DNA from: CAZOOK01 sp964581385
GTDB lineage: Bacteria; Pseudomonadota; Gammaproteobacteria; Nevskiales; Nevskiaceae
Length of the DNA: 50,640 bases
Assembly: GCA_964581385.1 (NCBI GenBank)
Contig: CAZOOK010000038.1
Coordinates: 1 to 50,640, forward strand
Direction: 5' to 3'
Below, in pieces: positions 8,531 through 17,703 of this stretch (position 1 is the stretch's first letter; each line of letters starts with the position of its first letter). The notes beneath the pieces are model-generated. The model did not search any database. It saw only the letters and a program-made list of their open reading frames with translations, and was not told where the DNA came from. Made by a program: the position numbers and the translations under genes.

Positions 8531-8614
8531 ATGACCACGCTTCTGCTGCTACTGCTCGGAGTTGCCGGCTTCGCCGGCATGTTCGCCTACGTGACGCTGT
8601 GCGAGCGTCTCTGA
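8531..8614 (+). CDS. 27-residue membrane microprotein at the head of the kdp operon
   Basis: The frame runs ATG (8531) to TGA (8612-8614), with GGAG nine bases upstream. The product starts Met-Thr-Thr, continues with six Leu and a Gly/Ala/Phe-rich hydrophobic stretch, and ends TLCERL. It is a single membrane helix with a short, charged, Cys-containing tail. It lies 33 bp upstream of kdpF, which has its own ribosome-binding site, so it is probably co-transcribed. It is not KdpF: it lacks the KdpF ending Arg-Pro-Glu-Lys-Phe. It could be an extra small Kdp subunit, a leader peptide or a chance frame. The operon position and good ribosome-binding site favour a real gene. Confidence 0.55.
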   Translation: MTTLLLLLLGVAGFAGMFAYVTLCERL

Positions 8615-8647
8615 CCATTTTTGTTCCTTGAGTCAAAGGAGCTTTCC

Positions 8648-8737
8648 ATGACTTTCGATTATCTGCTCGGCGGCTTTGCCGTGCTGTTCCTGCTGGTCTA
8701 TCTCACCTACGCTCTCGTCCGTCCGGAAAAATTCTGA
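8648..8737 (+). CDS. kdpF: KdpF, small subunit of the K+-transporting ATPase
   Basis: A 29-residue protein with one hydrophobic helix and the typical KdpF frame: Met-Thr-Phe-Asp-Tyr at the N-terminus, Gly-Gly then Val-Leu-Phe-Leu-Leu-Val-Tyr-Leu, ending Ala-Leu-Val-Arg-Pro-Glu-Lys-Phe. KdpF stabilises the KdpFABC complex in the inner membrane. AGGAG precedes the ATG by eight bases. kdpA begins nine bases after its stop, so the order kdpF-kdpA matches other kdp operons. Confidence 0.9.
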   Translation: MTFDYLLGGFAVLFLLVYLTYALVRPEKF

Positions 8738-8746
8738 GGCACTGCC

Positions 8747-10474
8747 ATGACGATCAACGGCTGGGCGCAGATCCTGGTGTTCTTCGCGCTGCTGACCGCG
8801 CTGACGCGGCCGCTCGGCGGCTTTATGTACCGAGTATTCGCGGGCGAGGCGACGCTTATCGGCCGACTCCTCGGTCCCGTCGAGCGCTTGCTTTACCGAC
8901 TCGCCGGCGTCGATGAAAGAAACGAGCAGCACTGGACCGGCTACGCCACCGGCATGCTGTCGTTCAATCTGCTCGGTTTTCTAGCCGTATTCGCGATTCT
9001 GATGTTGCAAGGTGTGTTGCCACTGAATCCACAGAAACTGTCGGGCCTGACACCGGACCTCGCGTTCAATACCGCGATCAGCTTCGTCACCAACACCAAT
9101 TGGCAAAGCTACGGCGGCGAATCGACAATGAGCTACTTTTCGCAGATGGTGGCGCTGACCGTACAGAATTTCGTTTCCGCTGCCACCGGTATCGCGATTG
9201 CGATCGCACTAGTGCGCGGCTTCGCACGCAAATCCGCAAAGACTATCGGCAACTTCTGGGTGGATCTGACACGCGCGACACTCTATGTGCTGTTGCCGCT
9301 GTCGTTCGTCTTCGCGCTGGTGCTGGTGTGGCTCGGGGTTCCGCAGAATCTGCTCGCGTACATCGATGCCACAACGCTCGAAGGCGCGCGGCAGACGATC
9401 GCGCAGGGTCCGGTCGCATCGCAGGAGGCGATCAAGATGCTCGGCACCAATGGCGGTGGTTTCTTCAATGCCAACTCCGCGCATCCTTACGAGAATCCGA
9501 ACGCGCTCACCAACCTGCTGGAGACGCTGACGATCCTTCTGATTTCCGCCGGTCTCACCAACACCTTCGGCCGCTATGTGCGGGACGAATTGCAAGGCTG
9601 GGTGCTGTATTCGGCAATGGCGGTCCTGTTCCTGGCCGGCACCGCGATCTGTTACTGGGCGGAAAGCCGCGAGAATCCGGGACTTTCTTCGCTGGGAGTC
9701 GACCAGACGCCGAGCGTATTGCAGAGCGGCGGCAACATGGAGGGGAAGGACGCGCGCTTCGGCATCGCCGATTCGGCGCTATGGGCAACCGCGACCACTG
9801 ATGCGTCCAACGGTTCGGTCAATGCAATGCACGACAGCTTCACTCCGCTCGGTGGCATGGTGCCACTGCTGAATATCCTGCTCGGCGAAATCATCTTCGG
9901 TGGGGTCGGCAGCGGCCTGTACGGAATGCTGCTGTATGCAATTCTCACCGTGTTCATTGCGGGTCTCATGGTCGGACGCACACCGGAGTATCTCGGCAAG
10001 AAGATTGAAGCCAAGGAAGTAAAGATGACCATGCTGGCAGTGCTGTGTCTGACGCTGGCGTTGTTCGTGCCGCTGGCCGTCGCCTGCGTATCGGCGGCAG
10101 GCCTCGGCGCGATTGCCAACAACGGTCCGCATGGCTTTTCGGAAATGTTCTATGCGTACGCATCGGCGGTCGGCAACAACGGCAGTGCGTTCGCAGGTCT
10201 GTCGGCAAATACACCTTTCTGGAATGTCACGCTGGGTCTGTCGATGCTGATAGGCCGCTTCGCCTATATCGTGCCGGTCATGGCGGTGGCGGGAAGTCTG
10301 GTCGGAAAGCGCATCGCGCCGCCATCGGCCGGAACATTTCCGACCAGGACTCCGCTGTTCATCACACTGCTGGTCGGCGTCATCCTGATCGTTTCCGGTC
10401 TCACCTATTTTCCCGCCTTGGCGCTCGGCCCGATCGCGGAACATCTGGCGATGCTTGCCGGCGCCCGGTTCTAG
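8747..10474 (+). CDS. kdpA: KdpA, K+-binding and translocating subunit of the Kdp ATPase
   Basis: This 575-residue polytopic inner-membrane protein is the K+ channel-like subunit of KdpFABC (superfamily of K+ transporters). The selectivity-filter loops are visible: SFVTNTNWQSYGGE (about residues 109-122), the GTNGGGFFNANSAHPYENP segment (about 234-252), the GGMVPLLNILLGEIIFGG region, and the YAYASAVGNNGSAFAG loop late in the protein. Length is close to the usual 555-590 residues. TGAGG before the ATG serves as ribosome-binding site. It lies between kdpF and kdpB in a tight operon. Confidence 0.97.
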   Translation: MTINGWAQILVFFALLTALTRPLGGFMYRVFAGEATLIGRLLGPVERLLYRLAGVDERNEQHWTGYATGMLSFNLLGFLAVFAILMLQGVLPLNPQKLSGLTPDLAFNTAISFVTNTNWQSYGGESTMSYFSQMVALTVQNFVSAATGIAIAIALVRGFARKSAKTIGNFWVDLTRATLYVLLPLSFVFALVLVWLGVPQNLLAYIDATTLEGARQTIAQGPVASQEAIKMLGTNGGGFFNANSAHPYENPNALTNLLETLTILLISAGLTNTFGRYVRDELQGWVLYSAMAVLFLAGTAICYWAESRENPGLSSLGVDQTPSVLQSGGNMEGKDARFGIADSALWATATTDASNGSVNAMHDSFTPLGGMVPLLNILLGEIIFGGVGSGLYGMLLYAILTVFIAGLMVGRTPEYLGKKIEAKEVKMTMLAVLCLTLALFVPLAVACVSAAGLGAIANNGPHGFSEMFYAYASAVGNNGSAFAGLSANTPFWNVTLGLSMLIGRFAYIVPVMAVAGSLVGKRIAPPSAGTFPTRTPLFITLLVGVILIVSGLTYFPALALGPIAEHLAMLAGARF

Positions 10475-10497
10475 GCCTGTTTAAGGAGTCCCCGGCA

Positions 10498-12552
10498 ATG
10501 AGCCCTCGCAAAGAAGCCTCCGCCCTGTTCGACCGTAAGCTGGTCGGCCCCGCAATCCGTGACGCGATCCGCAAGCTCGATCCGCGCTCATTGGCGAAGA
10601 ATCCGGTGATCTTCGTCACCGCCTTCGTATCGTTGCTGGCCAGTATCATTTTCCTGCGCGATCTGTTCGCGGGGCGCGGTGGGCTGCTGTTTTCCGCACA
10701 AACCATCGTCTGGCTGTGGTTCACTGTACTGTTCGCCAATTTCGCCGAAGCGTTCGCGGAAGGACGCGGCAAGGCGCAGGCTGCCAGTCTGCGCAAGACG
10801 CGCATCGAAACCATTGCCAAGCGGCTGACGTCGGCGGGTGGCAACAGCTATGAGGAAGTGTCCGCGCCCGGGCTCAAGCCCGGCGATCTGGTGCTGGTCG
10901 AAACCGGCGATCTCATTCCGAGCGACGGCGAAATTGTCGAAGGTGTGGCAACCGTGGACGAATCGGCCATCACCGGCGAATCTGCTCCGGTCATCCGCGA
11001 ATCCGGCGGCGACCGCTCCGCCGTCACCGGCGGCACACGTGTACTGTCCGATCGCATCAAGGTGCGCATCACGGCCGCAGCCGGTTCCAGCTTTCTCGAT
11101 CGCATGATCAGCCTCGTCGAGGGTGCATCGCGGCAGAAAACGCCGAACGAGATTGCTCTGAACATCCTGCTCGCCGGCATGTCGCTGATTTTTGTGTTCG
11201 CAGTGGCTACGATTCCGAGCTTTGCACACTACGCTGGCGGCAGTATCAGCATCATCGTTCTTGTCGCACTGTTCGTGACGCTGATCCCGACCACCATCGG
11301 TGCGCTGCTCTCGGCGATCGGCATCGCCGGCATGAACCGGCTGGTGCGCTTCAACGTACTGGCGATGTCTGGCCGAGCGGTCGAGGCTGCAGGCGATGTC
11401 GACACACTGTTGCTCGACAAGACCGGCACCATCACGCTCGGCAATCGTCAAGCCGCCGATTTCGTGCCGCTGCCCGGCATCACCGAGCACGAACTTGCCG
11501 ATGCGGCGCAGTTGTCGAGCCTGTCGGACGAGACGCCCGAAGGTCGCTCGGTTGTGGTTCTGGCCAAGGAAAAATATGGCCTGCGCGGTCGCGATCTGGC
11601 TGCACACAACGTGCGTTTCGTGCCATTTACCGCGCAGACGCGCATGTCCGGCGTTGATATCGACAACAGCAGCATCCGCAAGGGCGCCGTTGACGCCATC
11701 GTTGAATACATCACACGCAGCTCGGGCGCACGCGCGGTACCGAAAGAGCTGAAAGAAATCTCCGATCGCATCGCCAAGGGCGGCGGCACGCCGCTTGCGG
11801 TAGCACGCGATGGTCATGTGCTCGGCGTGATCCATCTGAAGGATATCGTCAAGGGTGGTATCCGCGAACGTTTCGCGGAGCTGCGTAAGATGGGCATCCG
11901 CACCATCATGATCACTGGTGATAATGCACTCACCGCCGCGGCGATCGCCGCCGAAGCCGGCGTCGACGATTTTCTCGCGCAGGCAACGCCGGAAGCCAAG
12001 CTGAAACTGATCCGTGAGGAACAGGGCAAGGGCAAGCTCGTGGCAATGTGCGGCGACGGCACCAACGATGCACCCGCGCTGGCACAGGCCGATGTCGGCG
12101 TCGCCATGCAGACCGGCACCGTTGCCGCGCGCGAAGCAGGCAACATGGTAGATCTCGATTCCGATCCAACCAAGCTGATCGAGATCGTTGCCATCGGCAA
12201 ACAAATGCTGATGACACGTGGCGCGCTGACCACGTTCTCGATCGCCAACGACGTCGCCAAGTATTTCGCGATCATCCCGGCGATGTTCGCCGCATTCTAT
12301 CCGCAGCTCAACATGCTCAATGTCATGCACTTGGCAAGTCCGCAGAGCGCTATCCTGTCCGCGATCATTTTCAACGCGCTGGTCATCGTCGCATTGATTC
12401 CACTGGCCTTGCGCGGCGTCACCTACCGCGCGATCGGCGCCGGTCCGCTACTCGCCCGCAATCTGCTGATCTACGGGCTCGGTGGCCTAGCGGCCCCGTT
12501 CATCGGCATCAAGCTGATCGATCTGATCGTCAGCGGTATCGGGTTAGCATAG
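10498..12552 (+). CDS. kdpB: KdpB, P-type ATPase subunit of the Kdp K+ pump
   Basis: This 684-residue P-type ATPase hydrolyses ATP to drive K+ uptake through KdpA. Key elements fall where expected: TGES at 159-162 (actuator domain; its Ser is the inhibitory phosphorylation site in E. coli), the phosphorylation motif DKTGT with Asp307, the KGA nucleotide-binding motif, MITGDNALTA, and the hinge GDGTNDAPAL. The frame is open well upstream, but ATG at 10498 is chosen because AAGGAG precedes it and the protein then starts with the normal KdpB N-terminus (SPRKEASALFDRKLVGPAIRDA). kdpA ends 23 bp before it. Confidence 0.97.
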   Translation: MSPRKEASALFDRKLVGPAIRDAIRKLDPRSLAKNPVIFVTAFVSLLASIIFLRDLFAGRGGLLFSAQTIVWLWFTVLFANFAEAFAEGRGKAQAASLRKTRIETIAKRLTSAGGNSYEEVSAPGLKPGDLVLVETGDLIPSDGEIVEGVATVDESAITGESAPVIRESGGDRSAVTGGTRVLSDRIKVRITAAAGSSFLDRMISLVEGASRQKTPNEIALNILLAGMSLIFVFAVATIPSFAHYAGGSISIIVLVALFVTLIPTTIGALLSAIGIAGMNRLVRFNVLAMSGRAVEAAGDVDTLLLDKTGTITLGNRQAADFVPLPGITEHELADAAQLSSLSDETPEGRSVVVLAKEKYGLRGRDLAAHNVRFVPFTAQTRMSGVDIDNSSIRKGAVDAIVEYITRSSGARAVPKELKEISDRIAKGGGTPLAVARDGHVLGVIHLKDIVKGGIRERFAELRKMGIRTIMITGDNALTAAAIAAEAGVDDFLAQATPEAKLKLIREEQGKGKLVAMCGDGTNDAPALAQADVGVAMQTGTVAAREAGNMVDLDSDPTKLIEIVAIGKQMLMTRGALTTFSIANDVAKYFAIIPAMFAAFYPQLNMLNVMHLASPQSAILSAIIFNALVIVALIPLALRGVTYRAIGAGPLLARNLLIYGLGGLAAPFIGIKLIDLIVSGIGLA

Positions 12553-12564
12553 GAGCTATCGAAC

Positions 12565-13176
12565 ATGATCCAGCAACTGCGTCCCGCCCTGGTCCTGCTC
12601 GTCGTGTTCACGCTGCTGACCGGCCTCGCCTACCCGCTGGCGATCACCGGCATCGCCCGCGGCCTATTCGCGCGGCAGGCGAACGGCAGCCTGATCGAAC
12701 GCGACGGCAAGGTGATCGGCTCTTCACTCATCGGCCAGTCCTTCCGCTCGAATCGCTACTTCCATGGCCGGCCGTCGGCAACCGTCGATACCGATCCGAA
12801 TGACGCGACGAAAACCATCGCGGCGCCATATAACGCGTCGAACTCCTCGGGCTCGAATCTGGGTCCCACGTCGAAAGCGTTAATTGATCGCGTCGCCCCC
12901 GACTCCGGCAAGCTGCATGCCGAGAATCCTGGTGTGCCGATTCCGGTGGATCTGATCACGACTTCCGCCAGCGGGCTGGATCCGGATATATCTCCCGCCG
13001 CCGCGCAGTTTCAGGCTGCTCGCGTTGCCAAGGCGCGCCGCCTGCAGGAAGACGACGTGCTGCGTTTGATCGCACAGCACACCCAATATCGGTTGCTGGG
13101 ACTGTTCGGCGAACCTGTCGCTAATGTCCTGGAGCTCAACCTCGCGCTGGACGCTGTCGCCACGAATCCCCGGTGA
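12565..13176 (+). CDS. kdpC: KdpC, assembly and affinity subunit of the Kdp ATPase
   Basis: This 203-residue protein has one N-terminal membrane helix (residues about 8-28, LVLLVVFTLLTGLAYPLAITG) and a periplasmic domain with the KdpC signatures IGQSFRSNRYFHGRPSA, YNASNSSGSNLGP and ITTSASGLDPDISPAAA. KdpC stabilises the pump and raises its K+ affinity. GGAGC precedes the ATG, 12 bp after kdpB. It closes the structural part of the operon; kdpD follows after 154 bp, which leaves room for a separate promoter. Confidence 0.96.
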   Translation: MIQQLRPALVLLVVFTLLTGLAYPLAITGIARGLFARQANGSLIERDGKVIGSSLIGQSFRSNRYFHGRPSATVDTDPNDATKTIAAPYNASNSSGSNLGPTSKALIDRVAPDSGKLHAENPGVPIPVDLITTSASGLDPDISPAAAQFQAARVAKARRLQEDDVLRLIAQHTQYRLLGLFGEPVANVLELNLALDAVATNPR

Positions 13177-13330
13177 CTCCGTAGCGCCGGCCGTCACTGG
13201 TTACGAAGGCGATCCAGCCCTATTCAAAGGCGCTTTGCGCAGCAATGGCGGTGAATCGAGGATTCCCGCACAGAGTGTGGACGGGCAAGCGGGTTAACAT
13301 AATAGATACCCGTTCCCAGCCGGTGCAGTG

Positions 13331-16087
13331 ATGCCCGATACCAATCAAGCCGAAAGCCGCCCGTCGCCGGAGGCGCTGCTTGCCGAGGCGCAGAAGGAGA
13401 AGCGCGGCAAGCTGAAGATATTTCTCGGCGCTGCGCCTGGTGTCGGCAAGACTTACGAAATGCTGCTTGCGGCGCGCAGACGCAAAGCAGACGGCCTCGA
13501 TATCGTCGTCGGTGTGGTCGAAACCCATGGCCGCAAGGAAACCGAAGCACTGATCGACGGACTCGAAGCCGTCCCGCGCAAATCACTGCCCTACAAGGGG
13601 CGCGTGCTGGAAGAGATGGATCTCGATGCAATCCTGTGGCGCAAGCCGCAGCTGGTTCTCGTCGACGAGCTGGCACACACGAACGCCGAAGGTGCGCGCC
13701 ATCCCAAGCGCTATCAGGACGTCGATGAATTGCTGGAAGCGGGCATCGATGTCTACTCGACGCTGAATATTCAGCATCTCGAAAGCCTCAACGATGTCGT
13801 CGCACGCATCACGCAGGTGCGTATCCGCGAAACCGTGCCGGACAAGGTCTTCGATACGGCCGACGAAGTCGAAATCGTCGATCTGACGCCGGAAGAACTG
13901 ATGCAGCGCCTGCGCGAAGGCAAGGTCTACGCCGAACAGCAGGCAGAACGCGCGCTGCGCAATTATTTCAAACAGGGCAATCTCACAGCGCTGCGCGAAC
14001 TGGCGCTGCGCCGTACCGCCGAACGCGTCGACGATCAAATGCGCCAGTACATGCGCACGCACGCGATCCGCGACACTTGGGCGGCGGGCGGCGAGCGGCT
14101 GCTGATCTGCGTCAACGAATCACCGGCAGCGGCTGGACTCGTGCGCGCCACCAAACGCATTGCCGATCGTCTCAGTGCGCGCTGGTTCGCCGCCTATTTC
14201 GAGACGGCGCGCACGCACCAGCTTACCGAGGCGGAGCGTGATCGCGTCGCACAGACTCTGCGCCTGGCGCAACAGCTCGGCGGCGAAACGCTCACGCTGC
14301 CGGGCGGACGCCATATTGCCGACGACGTCATCGATTTCGCACTCGACAACAACATCACGCAGATCATCGTCGGTAAAACCGCGCGGCCGTGGTGGTTTGA
14401 ATGGCTGCACGGATCCGTGGTGCGCGACCTGGTCCAGCGCGCGCGCGGTATCAGCGTGCATGTGCTCGCTGAGTCTCCAAGCGATGCGCCGCCACGCAGC
14501 GAGCTCTCACCCGCCGATCGCGTCCAGCGCGCCATGCGCATCAGCGTCGGCAACGTTGCCGAGTTGCGCGAACAAGGGCTGGGCTATCTTTATAGCGCCC
14601 TGGTCGTCGGTCTGGCTTCGCTGGTCGGACGCGGCGTGCTGCTGCTGGTCAAACTACCGAACATTTCACTGGTATTCCTGGCGGCGGTGCTGTGGAGCGC
14701 AACGCGCTACGGTCTCGGTTCTTCGCTGTTCGCATCAGTGCTGTCGATGCTTTGCTACAACTTCTTCTTCGTCGAACCGCTATACACCTTCAACATCAGC
14801 GACCCGAGCCAGCTGCTGGCACTGATTTCATTCTGCGTCGTCGCCGCACTGACCAGCACGCTGACCGCACGCGAGCGCGTGCAGGCGCAAGTTGCGCGCG
14901 AACAAGCAACAAAGACCGCCGAGTTGTACGCATTCGCGCGCAAGCTCGCCGGCATCCGCAAACTGGACTCGTTATTGAATGCGACCGCCGCCCAAGTGTC
15001 GACGATGCTGCATGTCGATACCGTGCTGCTGGTACCGGACACGCAGAGCGGCGTTCTGAAATTGCTTGCCAGTTCTCCTGCCGGGCTTGCGCTCGACGAT
15101 GCGGACCTCGCCGCCGCCGCGTGGTGCTGGGAACACAGTCAGCCCACCGGCCGCGGCACCGATACGCTGCCCGGTACGCGGCGCCTGTTCCTTCCTCTCA
15201 GCACCGGGCAGGGCAAGGTTGGCGTCATCGGCGTCAGTCGCGACAGTCCGAGCTTTTTGCTGACGCCGAACGAACGTCGACAGCTCGACGCACTGTCCGA
15301 TCTGGCTGCGATCGCCACCGAACGCATCCGCCTCGCCAAAGACGTCGATCAGGCACGCATGCTCGCTGAAACTGAGAAGTTGCGTTCCGCGCTGCTGACC
15401 TCCATTTCGCACGATCTGCGTACGCCGCTCGCGTCGATCATCGGGGCCATTTCCAGTCTGCGTTCCTACGGCTCGCTCTATGACGAGCATGCGCGCGATG
15501 AAATGCTGGCGACGGCGCTTGAAGAGGGCGAACGGTTGAATCGCTATGTCGCCAATCTGCTCGACATGACTCAGCTCGATGCGGGCGCACTGGAGCCGAA
15601 GCACGAAGCTTGCGATCTTCAGGATGTGATCGGCGCGGCACTGCGACGCACGTCGAAGCAGCTTGCCGGTCACAAAATCAAGGTAAATGTGCCGGCGAAC
15701 TTCCCGCTGCTGACGCTGGACTTTCTGTTGATGGAACAGGTGATGGTAAACCTGCTCGACAACGCCTCGAAGTACACACCGGCAAATACGACGGTGGAAA
15801 TCAGCGCGCAACGCCACAAGTTCAGCGTCGTGCTGGTCGTGCGCGACGAGGGACCCGGTATTCCGGACGAGGACTTGCAGCGCGTATTCGACAAGTTCTA
15901 CCGCATTCGCGAAGGCGACCGGAATCGCTCCGGCACCGGTCTGGGCCTGGCGATCTGCCGCGGCTTCATTGAAGCAATGGGCGGCCGCATTTACGCGCGC
16001 AACCGTACCGATCGTTCCGGCACCGAATTCGTCATCGAGTTTTCGCCGGAATTGATCTCCGAAAACCCGAAGGCCGAAACGGCGTGA
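13331..16087 (+). CDS. kdpD: KdpD, sensor histidine kinase for K+ limitation
   Basis: This 918-residue membrane kinase senses low K+ or high osmolarity and phosphorylates KdpE. Domain order is canonical: N-terminal KdpD domain with Walker A GAAPGVGKT (33-41), a USP-like domain (about 250-375), four closely spaced membrane helices (about 415-515), a GAF-like region, then HisKA with phospho-acceptor His694 in SISHDLRTPL and a C-terminal HATPase (NLLDNASKYTP, DEGPGIP, GTGLGLAIC). ATG at 13331 is preferred over the GTG at 13328. Its stop overlaps the kdpE start by four bases (GTGA), giving translational coupling. Confidence 0.97.
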   Translation: MPDTNQAESRPSPEALLAEAQKEKRGKLKIFLGAAPGVGKTYEMLLAARRRKADGLDIVVGVVETHGRKETEALIDGLEAVPRKSLPYKGRVLEEMDLDAILWRKPQLVLVDELAHTNAEGARHPKRYQDVDELLEAGIDVYSTLNIQHLESLNDVVARITQVRIRETVPDKVFDTADEVEIVDLTPEELMQRLREGKVYAEQQAERALRNYFKQGNLTALRELALRRTAERVDDQMRQYMRTHAIRDTWAAGGERLLICVNESPAAAGLVRATKRIADRLSARWFAAYFETARTHQLTEAERDRVAQTLRLAQQLGGETLTLPGGRHIADDVIDFALDNNITQIIVGKTARPWWFEWLHGSVVRDLVQRARGISVHVLAESPSDAPPRSELSPADRVQRAMRISVGNVAELREQGLGYLYSALVVGLASLVGRGVLLLVKLPNISLVFLAAVLWSATRYGLGSSLFASVLSMLCYNFFFVEPLYTFNISDPSQLLALISFCVVAALTSTLTARERVQAQVAREQATKTAELYAFARKLAGIRKLDSLLNATAAQVSTMLHVDTVLLVPDTQSGVLKLLASSPAGLALDDADLAAAAWCWEHSQPTGRGTDTLPGTRRLFLPLSTGQGKVGVIGVSRDSPSFLLTPNERRQLDALSDLAAIATERIRLAKDVDQARMLAETEKLRSALLTSISHDLRTPLASIIGAISSLRSYGSLYDEHARDEMLATALEEGERLNRYVANLLDMTQLDAGALEPKHEACDLQDVIGAALRRTSKQLAGHKIKVNVPANFPLLTLDFLLMEQVMVNLLDNASKYTPANTTVEISAQRHKFSVVLVVRDEGPGIPDEDLQRVFDKFYRIREGDRNRSGTGLGLAICRGFIEAMGGRIYARNRTDRSGTEFVIEFSPELISENPKAETA

Positions 16088-16785
16088 CCTCCTCAACCGC
16101 CGCCGGCTGCATCCTCATTGTTGACGACGAGCCGGCGATCCGGCGTTTGTTGCGCACCACACTGCGCGTTCACGAATACGAAGTGCTCGAAGCCGCGACA
16201 GCGGCCGAAGCACTGGTCACCGTCGCGTCGAGAAAAATCGACGTGATAATTCTCGACCTCGGCCTTCCGGATGCCGATGGCAACGATGTCATCCGCAAAG
16301 TGCGGGAAAATCTGACGCTGCCGATCATCGTGCTGTCCGCGCGCAACGACGAGCGTGGCAAAGTGGCGGCGCTGGACGCTGGTGCCGACGATTACGTCAC
16401 CAAGCCATTCAGCGTCGAGGAGTTGATGGCGCGCATCCGCGCAGCGCTGCGCCACCACGTGCAGGCGCAGGGCGGACAGCCCGTCTTTCACAGCGCGAAT
16501 CTGACGGTAGACCTCGTGCGGCGCATCGTCACGCGCGATGATACCGAAGTAAAACTATCGCCGAAGGAGTATGCGATTCTGCAGCAGCTCGTCATCCACG
16601 CCGGCAAGGTGCTGACGCATCGGCATCTGCTGCGCGAAGTCTGGGGCAACGAAAATGACGATGACGTCCCCTACCTACGCGTATATATCCGCCAATTGCG
16701 CGCCAAGCTCGAAGAGAATCCTGAACAGCCGCAGTTGATCGTTACGGAAGCTGGCGTCGGCTACCGGCTGCGCGGCGAGGATTGA
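16084..16785 (+). CDS. kdpE: KdpE, OmpR-type response regulator of the kdp operon
   Basis: This 233-residue regulator has a receiver domain (acidic pair at 14-15, phospho-acceptor Asp58 in IILDLGLPD, Ser85, Lys107 in DDYVTKPF) and a C-terminal winged-helix DNA-binding domain (about 135-230, with SPKEYAILQQLVIHAGKVLTH and YLRVYIRQLRAKLE). It activates kdp transcription when phosphorylated by KdpD. The GTG start at 16084 overlaps the kdpD stop by four bases. It converges with dsbC 45 bp downstream. Confidence 0.96.
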   Translation: MTSSTAAGCILIVDDEPAIRRLLRTTLRVHEYEVLEAATAAEALVTVASRKIDVIILDLGLPDADGNDVIRKVRENLTLPIIVLSARNDERGKVAALDAGADDYVTKPFSVEELMARIRAALRHHVQAQGGQPVFHSANLTVDLVRRIVTRDDTEVKLSPKEYAILQQLVIHAGKVLTHRHLLREVWGNENDDDVPYLRVYIRQLRAKLEENPEQPQLIVTEAGVGYRLRGED

Positions 16786-16830
16786 AATCTACAGCGATCG
16801 TTACCGGCCGCGAACACCGAGCGGAGACGA

Positions 16831-17583
16831 TCAGTTCGCCAAAGGTTCCGGTTCTTTATCAGCGCCCGCCAAGTGCGCGGCCAGATCGTCGGGCGGAATG
16901 TAGCCCGGCACCATCTCGCCGTTGGGCATGATCATCGCAGGTGTTCCGCGTACGCCCAGTTCGGTACCGAGCTGGTACTCCCGCGCGACTGGATTCGGGC
17001 AGCTCTTTTTCTCAACGTCCTGCCCGAGCTTGGCCTTCGTCAGCGCCGCTTCGCGATTATCCGAGCACCATACTGACTCAGCGCGATACCACGAATCGGT
17101 ATCAGGACCGGAGCGTGGGAAAAATGCGTAGCGGATGGCGATACCCTTGGCGTTAAACTCCTGGATCTGGCTATGTAGCTTGCGGCAGTAGCCACAATCC
17201 ACATCGGTAAACACGGTCACTACATACTGCGCCTTGACCGGCGGTTTGGGCGCGAATTCGATCATGTTCTGGTTGCCCAGCGCGTTCAGCGCTTCCAGAC
17301 GGTCGGCGCGGCGCTGGTTCTCGGTAATTTCTTCGCGACTCTTGAGATCGATCAGGTCACCGCGCAGCAGATAGCGTCCGTCGGCGCTCGCATACGCGAA
17401 TTCGTGACGGTGCTTCACTTGGTACAGCCCCACAACCGGGGACGGCGTCACGTCATCCGGATCGACTTTCAAAGCCTTCGCGATCGTGGCGCGCGCATCA
17501 TCGGGCACAGCGGGCACTGGGCCGGCCGCGAATACACTGAACGAAGCAATCACTGCAAAAGCGGCGGCAAAAGTGGATTTCAT
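16831..17583 (-). CDS. dsbC: DsbC-type thiol:disulfide interchange protein
   Basis: This 250-residue periplasmic protein disulfide isomerase begins with a signal peptide (MKSTFAAAFAVIASFSVFAA, cleavage near residue 20). An N-terminal DsbC dimerisation domain is followed by a thioredoxin fold with active site Cys130-Gly-Tyr-Cys133, a second Cys pair (in VWCSDN and KSCPNP) and the cis-Pro loop RGTPAM. ATG at 17583 is used although the frame is open for about 100 further codons upstream; the signal peptide and family length fix the start. DsbC repairs wrong disulfides using electrons from DsbD. It is transcribed divergently from the K+/H+ antiporter gene. Confidence 0.93.
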   Translation of the reverse strand: MKSTFAAAFAVIASFSVFAAGPVPAVPDDARATIAKALKVDPDDVTPSPVVGLYQVKHRHEFAYASADGRYLLRGDLIDLKSREEITENQRRADRLEALNALGNQNMIEFAPKPPVKAQYVVTVFTDVDCGYCRKLHSQIQEFNAKGIAIRYAFFPRSGPDTDSWYRAESVWCSDNREAALTKAKLGQDVEKKSCPNPVAREYQLGTELGVRGTPAMIMPNGEMVPGYIPPDDLAAHLAGADKEPEPLAN

Positions 17584-17703
17584 GGCAATGCAGGCATAAT
17601 CAAGAGCATCAGTATGACAAAAAAGCCCATTGTGAGTTCTGCAGATACGATCGCAGTGCAGCATTCCGATTGATTCTGGCACCGACGTTGCCCGTAAAGA
17701 CGC

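Noticed and set aside
10045..10497. N-terminal extension of kdpB into kdpA
   Set aside because: The frame is open, but it overlaps kdpA and lacks KdpB similarity; a proper ribosome-binding site and family N-terminus place the start at 10498.
10588..12330. 580-codon open frame antisense to kdpB
   Set aside because: It lies fully inside a certain kdpB gene on the other strand and its product has no family pattern; long antisense frames are expected in this GC-rich codon usage.
14972..16096. 374-codon frame antisense to kdpD
   Set aside because: Covers the kinase domain region of kdpD in reverse; no domain pattern of its own.
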